Below, one piece after another: positions 8,753-15,955 of a DNA stretch of 64,000 bases. The translations under genes and the position numbers were made by a program. The stretch is taken from NCBI GenBank assembly GCA_018701215.1, contig JABIWH010000005.1:137455-201454 (forward strand), written 5' to 3'. Position 1 is the first letter of the stretch. Each line of letters begins with the position of its first letter. The DNA comes from Rhodospirillaceae bacterium. Lineage in GTDB: Bacteria > Pseudomonadota > Alphaproteobacteria > GCA-2731375. A model generated the notes under the pieces. That model saw nothing but the letters and a program-made list of their open reading frames with translations. It searched no databases and was not told the DNA's origin.

Positions 8753-9631
8753 ATGAACGCAAAGACAAGTATCGACCGCTTACATTATCTGATTGTTGCC
8801 TTCGGCCTTCTGGCCCTGCTGGGTCAGTGCCAGCCGGTGCCCAAGCCGTTCGCCGCCGCCCATAAGGGTGATTTCAGCGCCATCCAGATCGGTCCCAGAG
8901 CCGGCATCCTGGTGTTGCCAATTACAGGCACGGCGGAGCCGGACGCCAGTGGCAGGCTGGCCAATGCCATGGCAAAGGCGCTTCGCCTGCACGAGGTCAC
9001 GGCCACCACGGGCAAGGGTCATCGCCGCGGCCATTTGCTGCGCGGCAGCACCACCATGACGTCCAGCGGCCTGCTGCGCCTGAACTGGCGCCTGCACAAT
9101 GCGGCGGGCGAGGAAATCATGACCATCGTCCAGGAGGAACCGGTTACACCCATCGCCTGGCAACAGCCCAATAGTGACTTGCTCGCCAGATTGGCCCGTA
9201 ACGGCGCGGACGCCATCGACCAGAGATTGCGCCGGGAGGAACGCCACCAGGGCCGGCGGATCAGTCTGGCGACGGTCAGTCTAGGCCCGGTGGATGGCGT
9301 GCCGGGCCAAGGCGGCCGCCACCTGGCCGCCGCCATGCAGGCCGCCCTGGCCAAAGCCGGGGTGCCGCTGTCAGAAGAAACAGTGGACGACGGCTTTGTT
9401 CTGCTGGGCAGCATGCGTGTAACGCCCAGCGACGGCGGCGTGCAGTTTCGGGAAATACAAATCGTCTGGCATCTGATTCGCGCCGACGGCCGGGAGTTCG
9501 GCAAGATCAGCCAGGCCAACCGGATACCCGCCGCGCAACTAAAAGGGAACTGGCGCTTTCTAGCCCAGGCCATTGCCCGGGCCGGCGCACCGGGAGTACT
9601 GGATTTACTCCGCAGAGATCCTGGCGGATAG
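8753..9631 (+). CDS. exported protein of unknown function, possible lipoprotein
   Basis: A 292-residue protein with an N-terminal hydrophobic stretch (LIVAFGLLALLG) ending at a cysteine in the context LGQC. That is not a textbook lipobox because position -1 is Gln, so lipidation is uncertain. The rest is soluble, with GILVLPITGTAEPDA and a repeat-like later half (VSLGPVDGVPG, then VLLGSMRVTPS). This suggests two related alpha/beta modules that may bind a ligand or an envelope component. I do not recognise a family. The ATG at 8753 is preferred over TTG 8744. The 3' end overlaps the convergent isomerase gene by 27 bases. Confidence 0.65.
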   Translation: MNAKTSIDRLHYLIVAFGLLALLGQCQPVPKPFAAAHKGDFSAIQIGPRAGILVLPITGTAEPDASGRLANAMAKALRLHEVTATTGKGHRRGHLLRGSTTMTSSGLLRLNWRLHNAAGEEIMTIVQEEPVTPIAWQQPNSDLLARLARNGADAIDQRLRREERHQGRRISLATVSLGPVDGVPGQGGRHLAAAMQAALAKAGVPLSEETVDDGFVLLGSMRVTPSDGGVQFREIQIVWHLIRADGREFGKISQANRIPAAQLKGNWRFLAQAIARAGAPGVLDLLRRDPGG

Positions 9632-10204
9632 CGCCGCTTCGATGGTGTCGAGGCGGTCCTGGCCAAAGAATATCTCTGTACCAATGAAGAATGTCGGCAC
9701 CCCAAAGGCGCCGCGGCTTGCCGCCGCCTCGGTCGCGGCAAGCAATTGATCCTTGGTGGTCTGCTGCTGCATGCGCGCGAAGATCATCTTGGAATCAAAA
9801 CCGGCGTTATCAAGAACTTCTGCTACAACCGCCGGATCGGACATATCGCAGGCTTCCGCCCACATGGCGCGGAACAGCGCCGTGGTATATTCGGCCAGAC
9901 GGCCGGTTTGTTCCGCTATCATCGCCCCGCGCATCAGAGGCAGAGATTCGAATGGCGCCTTGGGGTGAAAATCGAGTTTGATACCGTACGTCCGGGACAG
10001 GCGCGGCAGTTCGACCCGCATCATATAATTTCGCTTGGCCGGCACCGCCAGGGGGGATGCATTGCCACTCAGCTTGAAGACGCCGCCGGCCAGAACGGGC
10101 CTTAGGGTCAATGTTGCGCCCGTCCGTTCAAGAATACCCGGCAGCCGTTCATGCGCAATATAGGACGGCGGACTTGCGACATCGTAGTAGAATTCAAGGT
10201 CCAT
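9605..10204 (-). CDS. 2-hydroxychromene-2-carboxylate isomerase-like (DsbA/GST-kappa family)
   Basis: The 199 residues show the GST-kappa/HCCA-isomerase pattern: an N-terminal FYYDVASPPSYIA strand-loop holding the catalytic serine, and a C-terminal GAFGVPTFFIG followed by FFGQDRLDTIE. Members use glutathione for isomerisation of aromatic breakdown products or for related thiol chemistry. No other naphthalene-degradation gene is nearby, so the substrate is unknown. It overlaps the upstream C-GCAxxG-C-C gene by 11 bases, implying co-expression of two thiol-chemistry proteins. Confidence 0.85.
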   Translation of the reverse strand: MDLEFYYDVASPPSYIAHERLPGILERTGATLTLRPVLAGGVFKLSGNASPLAVPAKRNYMMRVELPRLSRTYGIKLDFHPKAPFESLPLMRGAMIAEQTGRLAEYTTALFRAMWAEACDMSDPAVVAEVLDNAGFDSKMIFARMQQQTTKDQLLAATEAAASRGAFGVPTFFIGTEIFFGQDRLDTIEAALSARISAE

Positions 10205-10661
10205 TTGTATCCGCGCTCCGGGCCGCCGCGTCTTTCAAAATTTGCTCAACCATGGCCGCGGCGGCGCCAGTGAAGTCGATACATTTGCTGGCCAGGTTCT
10301 GCTCCTCGAAGTCCTTGCGTCCCTCGGTGGTATCCAAATCCACACCGAGCAGCTCCGTGCAATTCGTCGAACCGAAACGATGCTCGAAAGCCCGCATCAT
10401 TGCGCGCACCGCATCGTAGGTTGGCCGGGCAGATTGCTCCGGATCAACCCGCCCATGCACCAGACCCAGGGCCAGGACCGCGCCGGTCACGGCGCCGCAG
10501 GGACCGCCGCTTCGAGCCATGCCGCCACAAAATCCGGTGGCCATGCCGGGGATGAGCGCGTGGTCCATGCCTTGGCCCTCGGCAGTTGCCTTGCAGACGG
10601 CCTCGGCGCAATAGAATCCATCTTTAAACAACTCCCGTCCGCGGGCTTCGGCGTTATTCAT
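10194..10661 (-). CDS. C-GCAxxG-C-C family (putative redox) protein
   Basis: A 155-residue cytoplasmic protein with the family signature: an early cysteine in FYCAEAVC, then FCGGMARSGGPCGAVTGAV, then TNCTEL and a C-terminal SKCIDF. The conserved cysteines suggest a metal or redox site; the biochemical role of the family is not established. It is first in a two-gene unit with the HCCA-isomerase-like gene, whose start lies inside this reading frame. The AT-rich 120 bases upstream (about 10662-10750) probably hold the promoter. Confidence 0.85.
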   Translation of the reverse strand: MNNAEARGRELFKDGFYCAEAVCKATAEGQGMDHALIPGMATGFCGGMARSGGPCGAVTGAVLALGLVHGRVDPEQSARPTYDAVRAMMRAFEHRFGSTNCTELLGVDLDTTEGRKDFEEQNLASKCIDFTGAAAAMVEQILKDAAARSADTNGP

Positions 10662-10781
10662 TTCACTGCTCCAAAGATCATTATTAATTCGATATTTCCA
10701 GAATTATAGAATTAATATAATATTGTAAAGAAAAAAAGCTTCGATGTTAGACTCATGGCGTCAGCGCAGGGAGGCACCGTC

Positions 10782-11657
10782 ATGACAATAACCAGCCCAC
10801 TTTGGGGTGCGGAACTGGATCACATTCGCCTGGATTCAACCGACCCGACGCAAATGGCGGCGTTCTATCGGGATGCCTTCGCCATGACGGAGCAGGCCTT
10901 GGCCGACGGCACCGTCTTGTTGCGCGGCCCCGACCGCCGTTTGATCATCGGCCCCGGCGCCGATGCCGGCAGTAGCCAGCCCTATAGCGCCTTTCGCTTT
11001 GCCGATCAGTCCCGATTGGATGCCTACAAGGCCCATTTGACCTCTCAGGGCGTCAACCTGATGCCAACGCCCACCCCCCTGTTCGCCGACGGCGCGTTCG
11101 CGGTGGCCGATCCTGATGGCCGGCGGATGGTATTCGGGCTTGTCAGTGACACCGGCAATGCGGACGGCGGCGCCCCGTCGGGGCATCCACCGGGGCGGTT
11201 GCAGCATGTGGTGGTTGCCACCGCCGATCTGGCGGCGATGATGGCGTTCTATGAAGAGACCCTGGGCTTTGTCGCCACTGATCATGTGCTGCGCGACGAT
11301 GAGGATGGCGGTCAGACCTTGACGGCGGTGTTCTATCGCTCCACCCCGGAACATCATTCCTTTGCCATGTTCCTTTCCGATGCCGCCCGCCCGGACCATC
11401 ATGCCTATGAAGTTTCGTGCTGGAACGATATCCGTGACTGGGCCGATCACATGGCCACGCTGGAGATAAATTTATGGTGGGGGCCGGGCCGCCATGGCCC
11501 CGGTAACAACCTGTTCTTCATGGTCGAGGATCCGGATGGCTACAAGGTCGAAATCTCGGCTGAGTTGGAAGATATGGCCGATGACGACCCGGTCCGCCAA
11601 TGGCCCCATAACGAACGCTCCCTCAACCTCTGGGGGCCCGGCTGGATGCGGGTTTAA
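10782..11657 (+). CDS. VOC-family (glyoxalase/extradiol dioxygenase fold) protein
   Basis: The 291 residues contain two VOC modules. The first begins LDHIRLDSTDPTQMAAFY and the second RLQHVVVATADLAAMMAFYEETLGF, with HHSFAMF and DPDGYKVEIS later in the second module. The His and Glu positions match those used for metal binding in this fold. The layout resembles 2,3-dihydroxybiphenyl dioxygenase and related ring-cleaving or isomerising enzymes, but the substrate is unknown. The ATG at 10782 has a GGGAGG ribosome site; the ATG at 10755 has none. The gene stands alone, with hairpins after its stop. Confidence 0.85.
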   Translation: MTITSPLWGAELDHIRLDSTDPTQMAAFYRDAFAMTEQALADGTVLLRGPDRRLIIGPGADAGSSQPYSAFRFADQSRLDAYKAHLTSQGVNLMPTPTPLFADGAFAVADPDGRRMVFGLVSDTGNADGGAPSGHPPGRLQHVVVATADLAAMMAFYEETLGFVATDHVLRDDEDGGQTLTAVFYRSTPEHHSFAMFLSDAARPDHHAYEVSCWNDIRDWADHMATLEINLWWGPGRHGPGNNLFFMVEDPDGYKVEISAELEDMADDDPVRQWPHNERSLNLWGPGWMRV

Positions 11658-11674
11658 CTTTTTTCGCTCACCCT

Positions 11675-11737
11675 GGTGCGCGAAAGCGCACCGCTCCGCG
11701 TGGGCGGCGCATAAGCGCCGGGCCGCCGTCGCGGCCC
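11675..11737. repeat. three consecutive tetraloop hairpins
   Basis: Three perfect inverted repeats follow one another. The first is 11675-11692 (7-base stem, loop GAAA). The second is 11706-11719 (5-base stem, loop ATAA). The third is 11720-11737 (7-base stem, loop CGTC) and starts immediately after the second. They lie between the converging VOC and GlcG/HbpS-type genes. There is no T-run after the array on either strand (the T-run precedes it on the plus strand), so it is not a simple intrinsic terminator. It resembles REP/BIME-type intergenic arrays. Confidence 0.7.
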
Positions 11738-11761
11738 AATCCACGGAACAAGCGGCAAATG

Positions 11762-12253
11762 CTAAAGGCCCGAACCCTGCCAGTTCTGGTCCGGTTCGGC
11801 GGGCGCGGAGCCTAATGCGGCGGCCTTGATGCCCTGAATGGCGCAATATTCGTCTTTTTCCGAGGTATCGCCGCTGATGCCGACGGCGCCAATGACATGG
11901 CTATCGCCATTCAAGACCAAGACCCCGCCGGGAACCGGTACAAAACGGCCATCGGAGGCAGCGGCCAAAGCACCCTGAAAGGCCGGGCGCTGACCCAGGC
12001 GATCACGAATTGTACGGCTGGGAATGCCCATGCCCAGGGCGCCCCAGGCCTTGCCCGTGGCTATATCCACCCGCAGGATGCCGCTGCCGTCCTGGCGCTT
12101 CAGGGCCACTGTATGGCCGCCCGCATCCAACACCACGACGGTCAAGGGCAACATGTCAGCGGCAATGCCCGCGGCCAATGCGGAATCAATGATCTTGTCC
12201 GCCACCACCAGGGACATGTCGGTCTTCAGATCGTATAGCTTGGGCTCGGTCAT
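11762..12253 (-). CDS. GlcG/HbpS-family heme-binding-type protein
   Basis: A 163-residue single-domain protein with the family's landmarks: LTVVVLDAGGHTVALKRQDG, then DIATGKAWGALGMG and GGVLVLNGDSHVIGAVGISG, ending with SEKDEYCAIQGI. HbpS binds heme and GlcG sits in glycolate operons; both are also found alone with no assigned role. No signal peptide is visible, so it is probably cytoplasmic. It lies 20 bases after the Nudix gene on the same strand and is probably co-transcribed with it. Confidence 0.88.
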   Translation of the reverse strand: MTEPKLYDLKTDMSLVVADKIIDSALAAGIAADMLPLTVVVLDAGGHTVALKRQDGSGILRVDIATGKAWGALGMGIPSRTIRDRLGQRPAFQGALAAASDGRFVPVPGGVLVLNGDSHVIGAVGISGDTSEKDEYCAIQGIKAAALGSAPAEPDQNWQGSGL

Positions 12254-12273
12254 GGTGCCTAACTCGTCTGTGC

Positions 12274-12825
12274 CTATCGCGTCCGGTGGCGGTCGAGTTC
12301 CGGATTATCAAAGGGTTGAAAGGCGGTCAGGTCCTTGGTCTCGTAATAATGTTTCAAGGCCCAGACGCCGGTGGGAAAGGCGATCTCGTCCCAGGGAATA
12401 TCCTCCCAGGCAAACAGGCCCACCTCCAGGCTTTCCTCGCCCGCGCCCATCTCCGGACTGGTCATGCGGGCCCGGTAAAACATATGCACCTGGCTGATGC
12501 GGGGAATATTGTAGATCCCGATCAGAGCGTCGATTTCGATCTTGGCGCAGGCCTCTTCCAAAGTCTCCCGCTCCGCGCCCTCGGCGGTGCTCTCGCCTTC
12601 TTCCATGTATCCGGCCGGCACGGTCCAATAGCCGTGACGCGGTTCAATGGCCCGTTTGCATAGCAGGATCTTGTCCTCCCAGGTGCAGACGGCGCCAACC
12701 ACGATGTTCGGATTGACGTAATGAATCCAGCCGCAGTCACCGCAGACGTGGCGCTCGTGAGTATCACCCTCGGGGATGTCGCGGGCGAAAGGATAGCTTG
12801 TGATAGGTCCGTTATTCATGCCCAT
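12274..12825 (-). CDS. Nudix hydrolase with N-terminal zinc ribbon
   Basis: The 183-residue protein starts with a short zinc-ribbon-like segment (VCGDCGWIHYVNP; only one CxxC is obvious) followed by a Nudix domain. The Nudix box is complete: GYMEEGESTAEGAERETLEE matches Gx5Ex7REUxEE. This layout is that of ADP-ribose/FAD/NADH-type pyrophosphatases related to plant NUDT23. The natural substrate is not fixed by sequence. It is first in a pair with the GlcG/HbpS gene and is divergent from the Rid gene. A second ATG two codons downstream could be the true start. Confidence 0.88.
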   Translation of the reverse strand: MGMNNGPITSYPFARDIPEGDTHERHVCGDCGWIHYVNPNIVVGAVCTWEDKILLCKRAIEPRHGYWTVPAGYMEEGESTAEGAERETLEEACAKIEIDALIGIYNIPRISQVHMFYRARMTSPEMGAGEESLEVGLFAWEDIPWDEIAFPTGVWALKHYYETKDLTAFQPFDNPELDRHRTR

Positions 12826-12948
12826 AATGTGGCATCAAGGCGCGCCCGCGTCTAGCGCAGTTCCAGGCTAGATACTGGTTATGCTACATAGGCGCTAATT
12901 GAATGAACGCCAAAAAATGGACGCCTCAATGATTGGAAGGATGAAAAA

Positions 12949-13353
12949 ATGGCCGATGCTTTCAACCCGCCCGGCGTGGCGGTACCGTTTGGGGCCTTCT
13001 CCAATGCCGCCTGGCAACCGCCCGGCAGGGTGCTGCATCTGGCGGGACAGGTCGGGGTGGATGCGGACTGGAACCTGGTCGGCCCCGGCGACATGGTCGC
13101 CCAGGCACGCCAGACCCTGAACAACCTGAAGGATATATTGCACAGCGTTGGCGGCGAAATGGACGATATTGTCTCGGTCATTGTCTATGTGACCGAAATG
13201 GAGCCCCTGATGGATGTGCACGAGGTGCGCAAGGAGTTCTTCTCCGCGCCCTATCCGGCCTCGACCCTGGTCCAGGTGGCGGCCTTGGTGAAACCGGAAT
13301 TTCTTATCGAGATTTCCGCCGTGGCCGTCATTCCAGAAGATCGGGTCAGGTAA
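12949..13353 (+). CDS. Rid-family (YjgF/YER057c/UK114) protein, non-RidA subgroup
   Basis: A 134-residue protein with the Rid fold: LHLAGQVGVDADWNLVG, QARQTLNNLKDILH and FFSAPYPASTLVQVAALV. In RidA the segment PARSCVEV carries the arginine that holds the carboxylate of the enamine substrate. Here the aligned segment is PASTLVQV, with serine in that position, so 2-aminoacrylate deaminase activity is unlikely. A GGAAGG ribosome site precedes the ATG. The stop overlaps the start of the DUF350 gene (TAATG), so the two are coupled. Confidence 0.88.
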   Translation: MADAFNPPGVAVPFGAFSNAAWQPPGRVLHLAGQVGVDADWNLVGPGDMVAQARQTLNNLKDILHSVGGEMDDIVSVIVYVTEMEPLMDVHEVRKEFFSAPYPASTLVQVAALVKPEFLIEISAVAVIPEDRVR

Positions 13354-13766
13354 TGGACGTCGTCTTGCAAAGTTTCGTAGCCGGCTTTCCGGTCCTGATG
13401 CTGCATATGCTGGTCACCCTGGCCATGCTGGCGGGCGGTGTCGTGGTTTACACCATAACCACGCCGCACAAGGATTTTACCCTGGTACGCGACGGCAATC
13501 TGGCCGCCGCCGTCTCCCTGTCGGGGGCTATCCTGGGCTTGGCCATTCCGTTGGCCTTTTGCATGGCATCGTCGGTCAGCGTGGGGGAAATCGTCATTTG
13601 GGGCTTGCTGGCGGTGGTGATACAGATTTTGGTCTTCCGTTTGAGCGATTTGTTGTTGAAGGATCTCTCGGCCCGGATCGAAGGCGGTGAGATGGCACCA
13701 GCGGTCCTGTTGGCCGGGATAAAGTTATCGGTCGCGGCCATCAATGCCGCCGCGATCTCCGGCTAG
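13353..13766 (+). CDS. DUF350-family inner-membrane protein
   Basis: A 137-residue integral membrane protein with four hydrophobic segments (about 8-33, 49-68, 75-95 and 114-135). The duplicated pattern, with NLAAAVSLSGAILGLAIPLA and then EMAPAVLLAGIKLSVAAINAAAI, is typical of DUF350. The function of the family is unknown. It overlaps the Rid gene at the stop/start and is 27 bases ahead of a secreted protease gene, so the three form a small envelope operon. Confidence 0.85.
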   Translation: MDVVLQSFVAGFPVLMLHMLVTLAMLAGGVVVYTITTPHKDFTLVRDGNLAAAVSLSGAILGLAIPLAFCMASSVSVGEIVIWGLLAVVIQILVFRLSDLLLKDLSARIEGGEMAPAVLLAGIKLSVAAINAAAISG

Positions 13767-13793
13767 GCCGGTCAATCGGTTGCGCCTCCAAAC

Positions 13794-14666
13794 ATGAACC
13801 GAATAACTTATCTGATCGCCATGCTGGCGGTGTTGTATGGGGTCGTCAGCGCCTTGATGGGCGGGGGTGATGGTCCCCGCCGCCCCCGCCAGACAACGCC
13901 GATGCCGCCGCCCAGTGACGTCGGCTCTAGCCGGCCACCCAGACCTTCAGGGCCATCGGCACCGACCGGACCAGCTGGGCCAACGATCGAGGTCGATGTG
14001 GGTAGCAAGGGGTCCAGCACCGGCACTGCATTTGCCATCACTGACGACGGTTGGTGGCTGACCGCGCGCCATGTCGCCCATGGTTGTGATGCCATATGGC
14101 TGCAGACCGCACCACGCAAGGGTTGGCGGGTCGCGGAGGTACATCTCCACCCCAACGCGGATCTGGCACTGTTGCGTACCCGAACCGGGCGGGCGCCCCT
14201 AAGCCTGGCGCACGGTACGCCGGCGCGGGGAGAGGACGGTTTTTCCCTGGGCTATCCCCAAGGCCGGCCGGGCGATGTGCATGCCAGGGTGCTTGGCCAG
14301 GCGCGCCTGAAATCCGTCGGCCGCTATCGTATCAACGAACCGGTCCTGGCCTGGGCCGAGGTCTCGCGCCGGCCTGGTGATCTACCCGCTCTTGGTGGCC
14401 TGTCGGGCGGGCCCATGCTGGATGATCAGGGCCGGGTCGTGGGTGTGCTGGTAGCGTCGTCAAAGCGGCGCGGCCGGGTGATGACCACGGCGCAGGCGTC
14501 GATCCATGAGCTATTGGCGCAGTATCCGGAGGCCCAGGCGACCGCCGGCGCCGTACCGCGGCCCATCGACGGCAACAGTTTCACCGCCACGGGCAAAACC
14601 CTGCGGCGCGATCTGACGATCGCCAAGGTCCTATGCAAAGTACGTCAGGCCCGCCGCCGGCCCTAG
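13794..14666 (+). CDS. membrane-anchored trypsin-like serine protease
   Basis: The 290-residue protein has an N-terminal hydrophobic anchor (YLIAMLAVLYGVVSALM), a Pro-rich linker to about residue 63, and a chymotrypsin-fold domain. The His of the triad is in LTARHVAHG, the Asp is in HPNADLALLR, and the nucleophile is in GGLSGGPMLD. It should act in the periplasm. There is no PDZ domain, so it is not a DegP type. Its pairing with a DUF350 protein suggests a shared envelope task, which I cannot name. A palindrome lies between its stop and the converging porin gene. Confidence 0.82.
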   Translation: MNRITYLIAMLAVLYGVVSALMGGGDGPRRPRQTTPMPPPSDVGSSRPPRPSGPSAPTGPAGPTIEVDVGSKGSSTGTAFAITDDGWWLTARHVAHGCDAIWLQTAPRKGWRVAEVHLHPNADLALLRTRTGRAPLSLAHGTPARGEDGFSLGYPQGRPGDVHARVLGQARLKSVGRYRINEPVLAWAEVSRRPGDLPALGGLSGGPMLDDQGRVVGVLVASSKRRGRVMTTAQASIHELLAQYPEAQATAGAVPRPIDGNSFTATGKTLRRDLTIAKVLCKVRQARRRP

Positions 14667-14673
14667 TGTCCTG

Positions 14674-14699
14674 GTTCTGAAATACGTCGTATTTAGAAC
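14674..14699. repeat. 26-base palindrome between convergent genes
   Basis: Two 12-base arms (GTTCTAAATACG type) face each other around a single T, with one extra G bulged in the left arm. It occupies nearly all of the 40-base gap between the protease and porin stop codons. It lacks a following T-run, so it may be a weak two-way terminator or a copy of a dispersed palindromic repeat. Confidence 0.6.
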
Positions 14700-14706
14700 G
14701 GCTGGA

Positions 14707-15834
14707 TTAGAATTCCAGAACTGTACCGATGACGAATTCCTTTGCCTCGTTCTCCACGGCGGCGGCGCTCAGATTGTCATCCACATCCCAATAGGTCATA
14801 CCGCCGGTCAGGGTGATACCAGGGCCCAAAGCATAGTAGGCGCCAACCTGGTAGCCATCGGTTTCATCCTTGCCCAGGCCGGCACCGGCTTCGGCTTCGC
14901 CATGGGCATAGGCCATGCCAACAGTCCAATCACCCACGACGTAATTCACGCCCACGGAATAATCCGTCCGGTCCGTGTTGGCGGCGGAAGTACCCTGGTT
15001 GTCTTCACGGTAGTCGGCACCGAATGTTATATCGCCATAGACTAAGGTAAAGCCGACCCCCCATTGATCCTGATCCTCGGCTCCGGCGGCCGCGACGGCG
15101 GCGGCGGTGCCTTCCACATTGGCCGTGGCCATGCCGGCATACAGGGCAATTTCGCCACCCTTGAATGCCCGAACATAATTGACCGCGCCTTCGAAGGCCT
15201 CGGATTGCTGACCGGTGTCGATTTGACTTTCCAGGCCAACGGCGTCGCTGGCACAGGCCGCGGCGACCGCGCCACAGGTGTCGGGCGTGTAGGACAAGCC
15301 AAATTGGAAGCCGCTCATGCGTGGCGTGAAATAGGTGATTTTGTCCGCGTCACCGGAAATATTACTCTTCACTGCGGGCGAAGCGACGCCGTTGGCCAAA
15401 ACGGAACTGACGAAATCCGGCGACACCAGACCGACGCCTTCGATTGGCGCGGGCGAGCCGTAATACATTGAATCCGATGCCGGATCGTCCTGACCATAGA
15501 CCACTCTGCCAAAGGTGCCCTGGACATAGATGTAGCTTTCATCGATTTGATCGGCGCTGGTTTCGCCTTCCAGCTGCATATCGACACCAAAGCTAATGCC
15601 ATTATCCAGTGTTGTTTCACCCCTGAAGAAAATTTCTGATTCCCGGGCAAAACCATGATTGCGGGTATTCGCCGCCGACTGGCCCACACCATCACTCTGG
15701 CTGCCAGCAACGGCAACGGCCGCGAAGTATCCACCCAGGCCGAGTTTGATCTTTTCAGCGGCTTGCGCGCCATTGACAGTGAGTAGCATTGAACCCGCAA
15801 CCAGGGCCGTCGTACTCAAAAAAAGGTTTTTCAT
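14707..15834 (-). CDS. general porin, outer membrane beta-barrel
   Basis: The mature part begins after a clear signal peptide: MKNLFLSTTALVAGSMLL, then cleavage probably after GAQA. The 375-residue protein is built of alternating hydrophobic strands with GLGGYFAAVAV, YGQDDPASD and the typical trimeric-porin segment YFTPRMSGFQFGLSY. It ends with Phe (VIGTVLEF), the signal for barrel insertion. It should form diffusion channels for small solutes. The frame is open further upstream, but only the ATG at 15834 gives a signal peptide at the N terminus. A plausible promoter lies about 80 bases upstream. Confidence 0.92.
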   Translation of the reverse strand: MKNLFLSTTALVAGSMLLTVNGAQAAEKIKLGLGGYFAAVAVAGSQSDGVGQSAANTRNHGFARESEIFFRGETTLDNGISFGVDMQLEGETSADQIDESYIYVQGTFGRVVYGQDDPASDSMYYGSPAPIEGVGLVSPDFVSSVLANGVASPAVKSNISGDADKITYFTPRMSGFQFGLSYTPDTCGAVAAACASDAVGLESQIDTGQQSEAFEGAVNYVRAFKGGEIALYAGMATANVEGTAAAVAAAGAEDQDQWGVGFTLVYGDITFGADYREDNQGTSAANTDRTDYSVGVNYVVGDWTVGMAYAHGEAEAGAGLGKDETDGYQVGAYYALGPGITLTGGMTYWDVDDNLSAAAVENEAKEFVIGTVLEF

Positions 15835-15918
15835 TCCGATGTCGCAGTTCCCGTTCACGCCCCAAAAAGGCTTCCAATTTGGGATCAGTATGCAAGAGGT
15901 TTTTCCCTTAGAAATTGG

Positions 15919-15947
15919 ATATATATTCACCTGTAAATTGTACGCAA
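15919..15947 (-). promoter_or_regulatory. candidate promoter of the porin gene
   Basis: On the minus strand TTGCGT (15947-15942) and ATATAT (15924-15919) are separated by exactly 17 bases in an AT-rich stretch between the chemoreceptor stop and the porin start. This gives a predicted untranslated leader of roughly 75-80 bases. The boxes are approximate matches to sigma-70 consensus. Confidence 0.4.
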
Positions 15948-15955
15948 CATTAAGC

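Noticed and set aside
8744..8860. A definite lipoprotein call for the 292-residue exported protein
   Set aside because: The residue before the cysteine is Gln, which does not fit the lipobox; kept only as a possibility.
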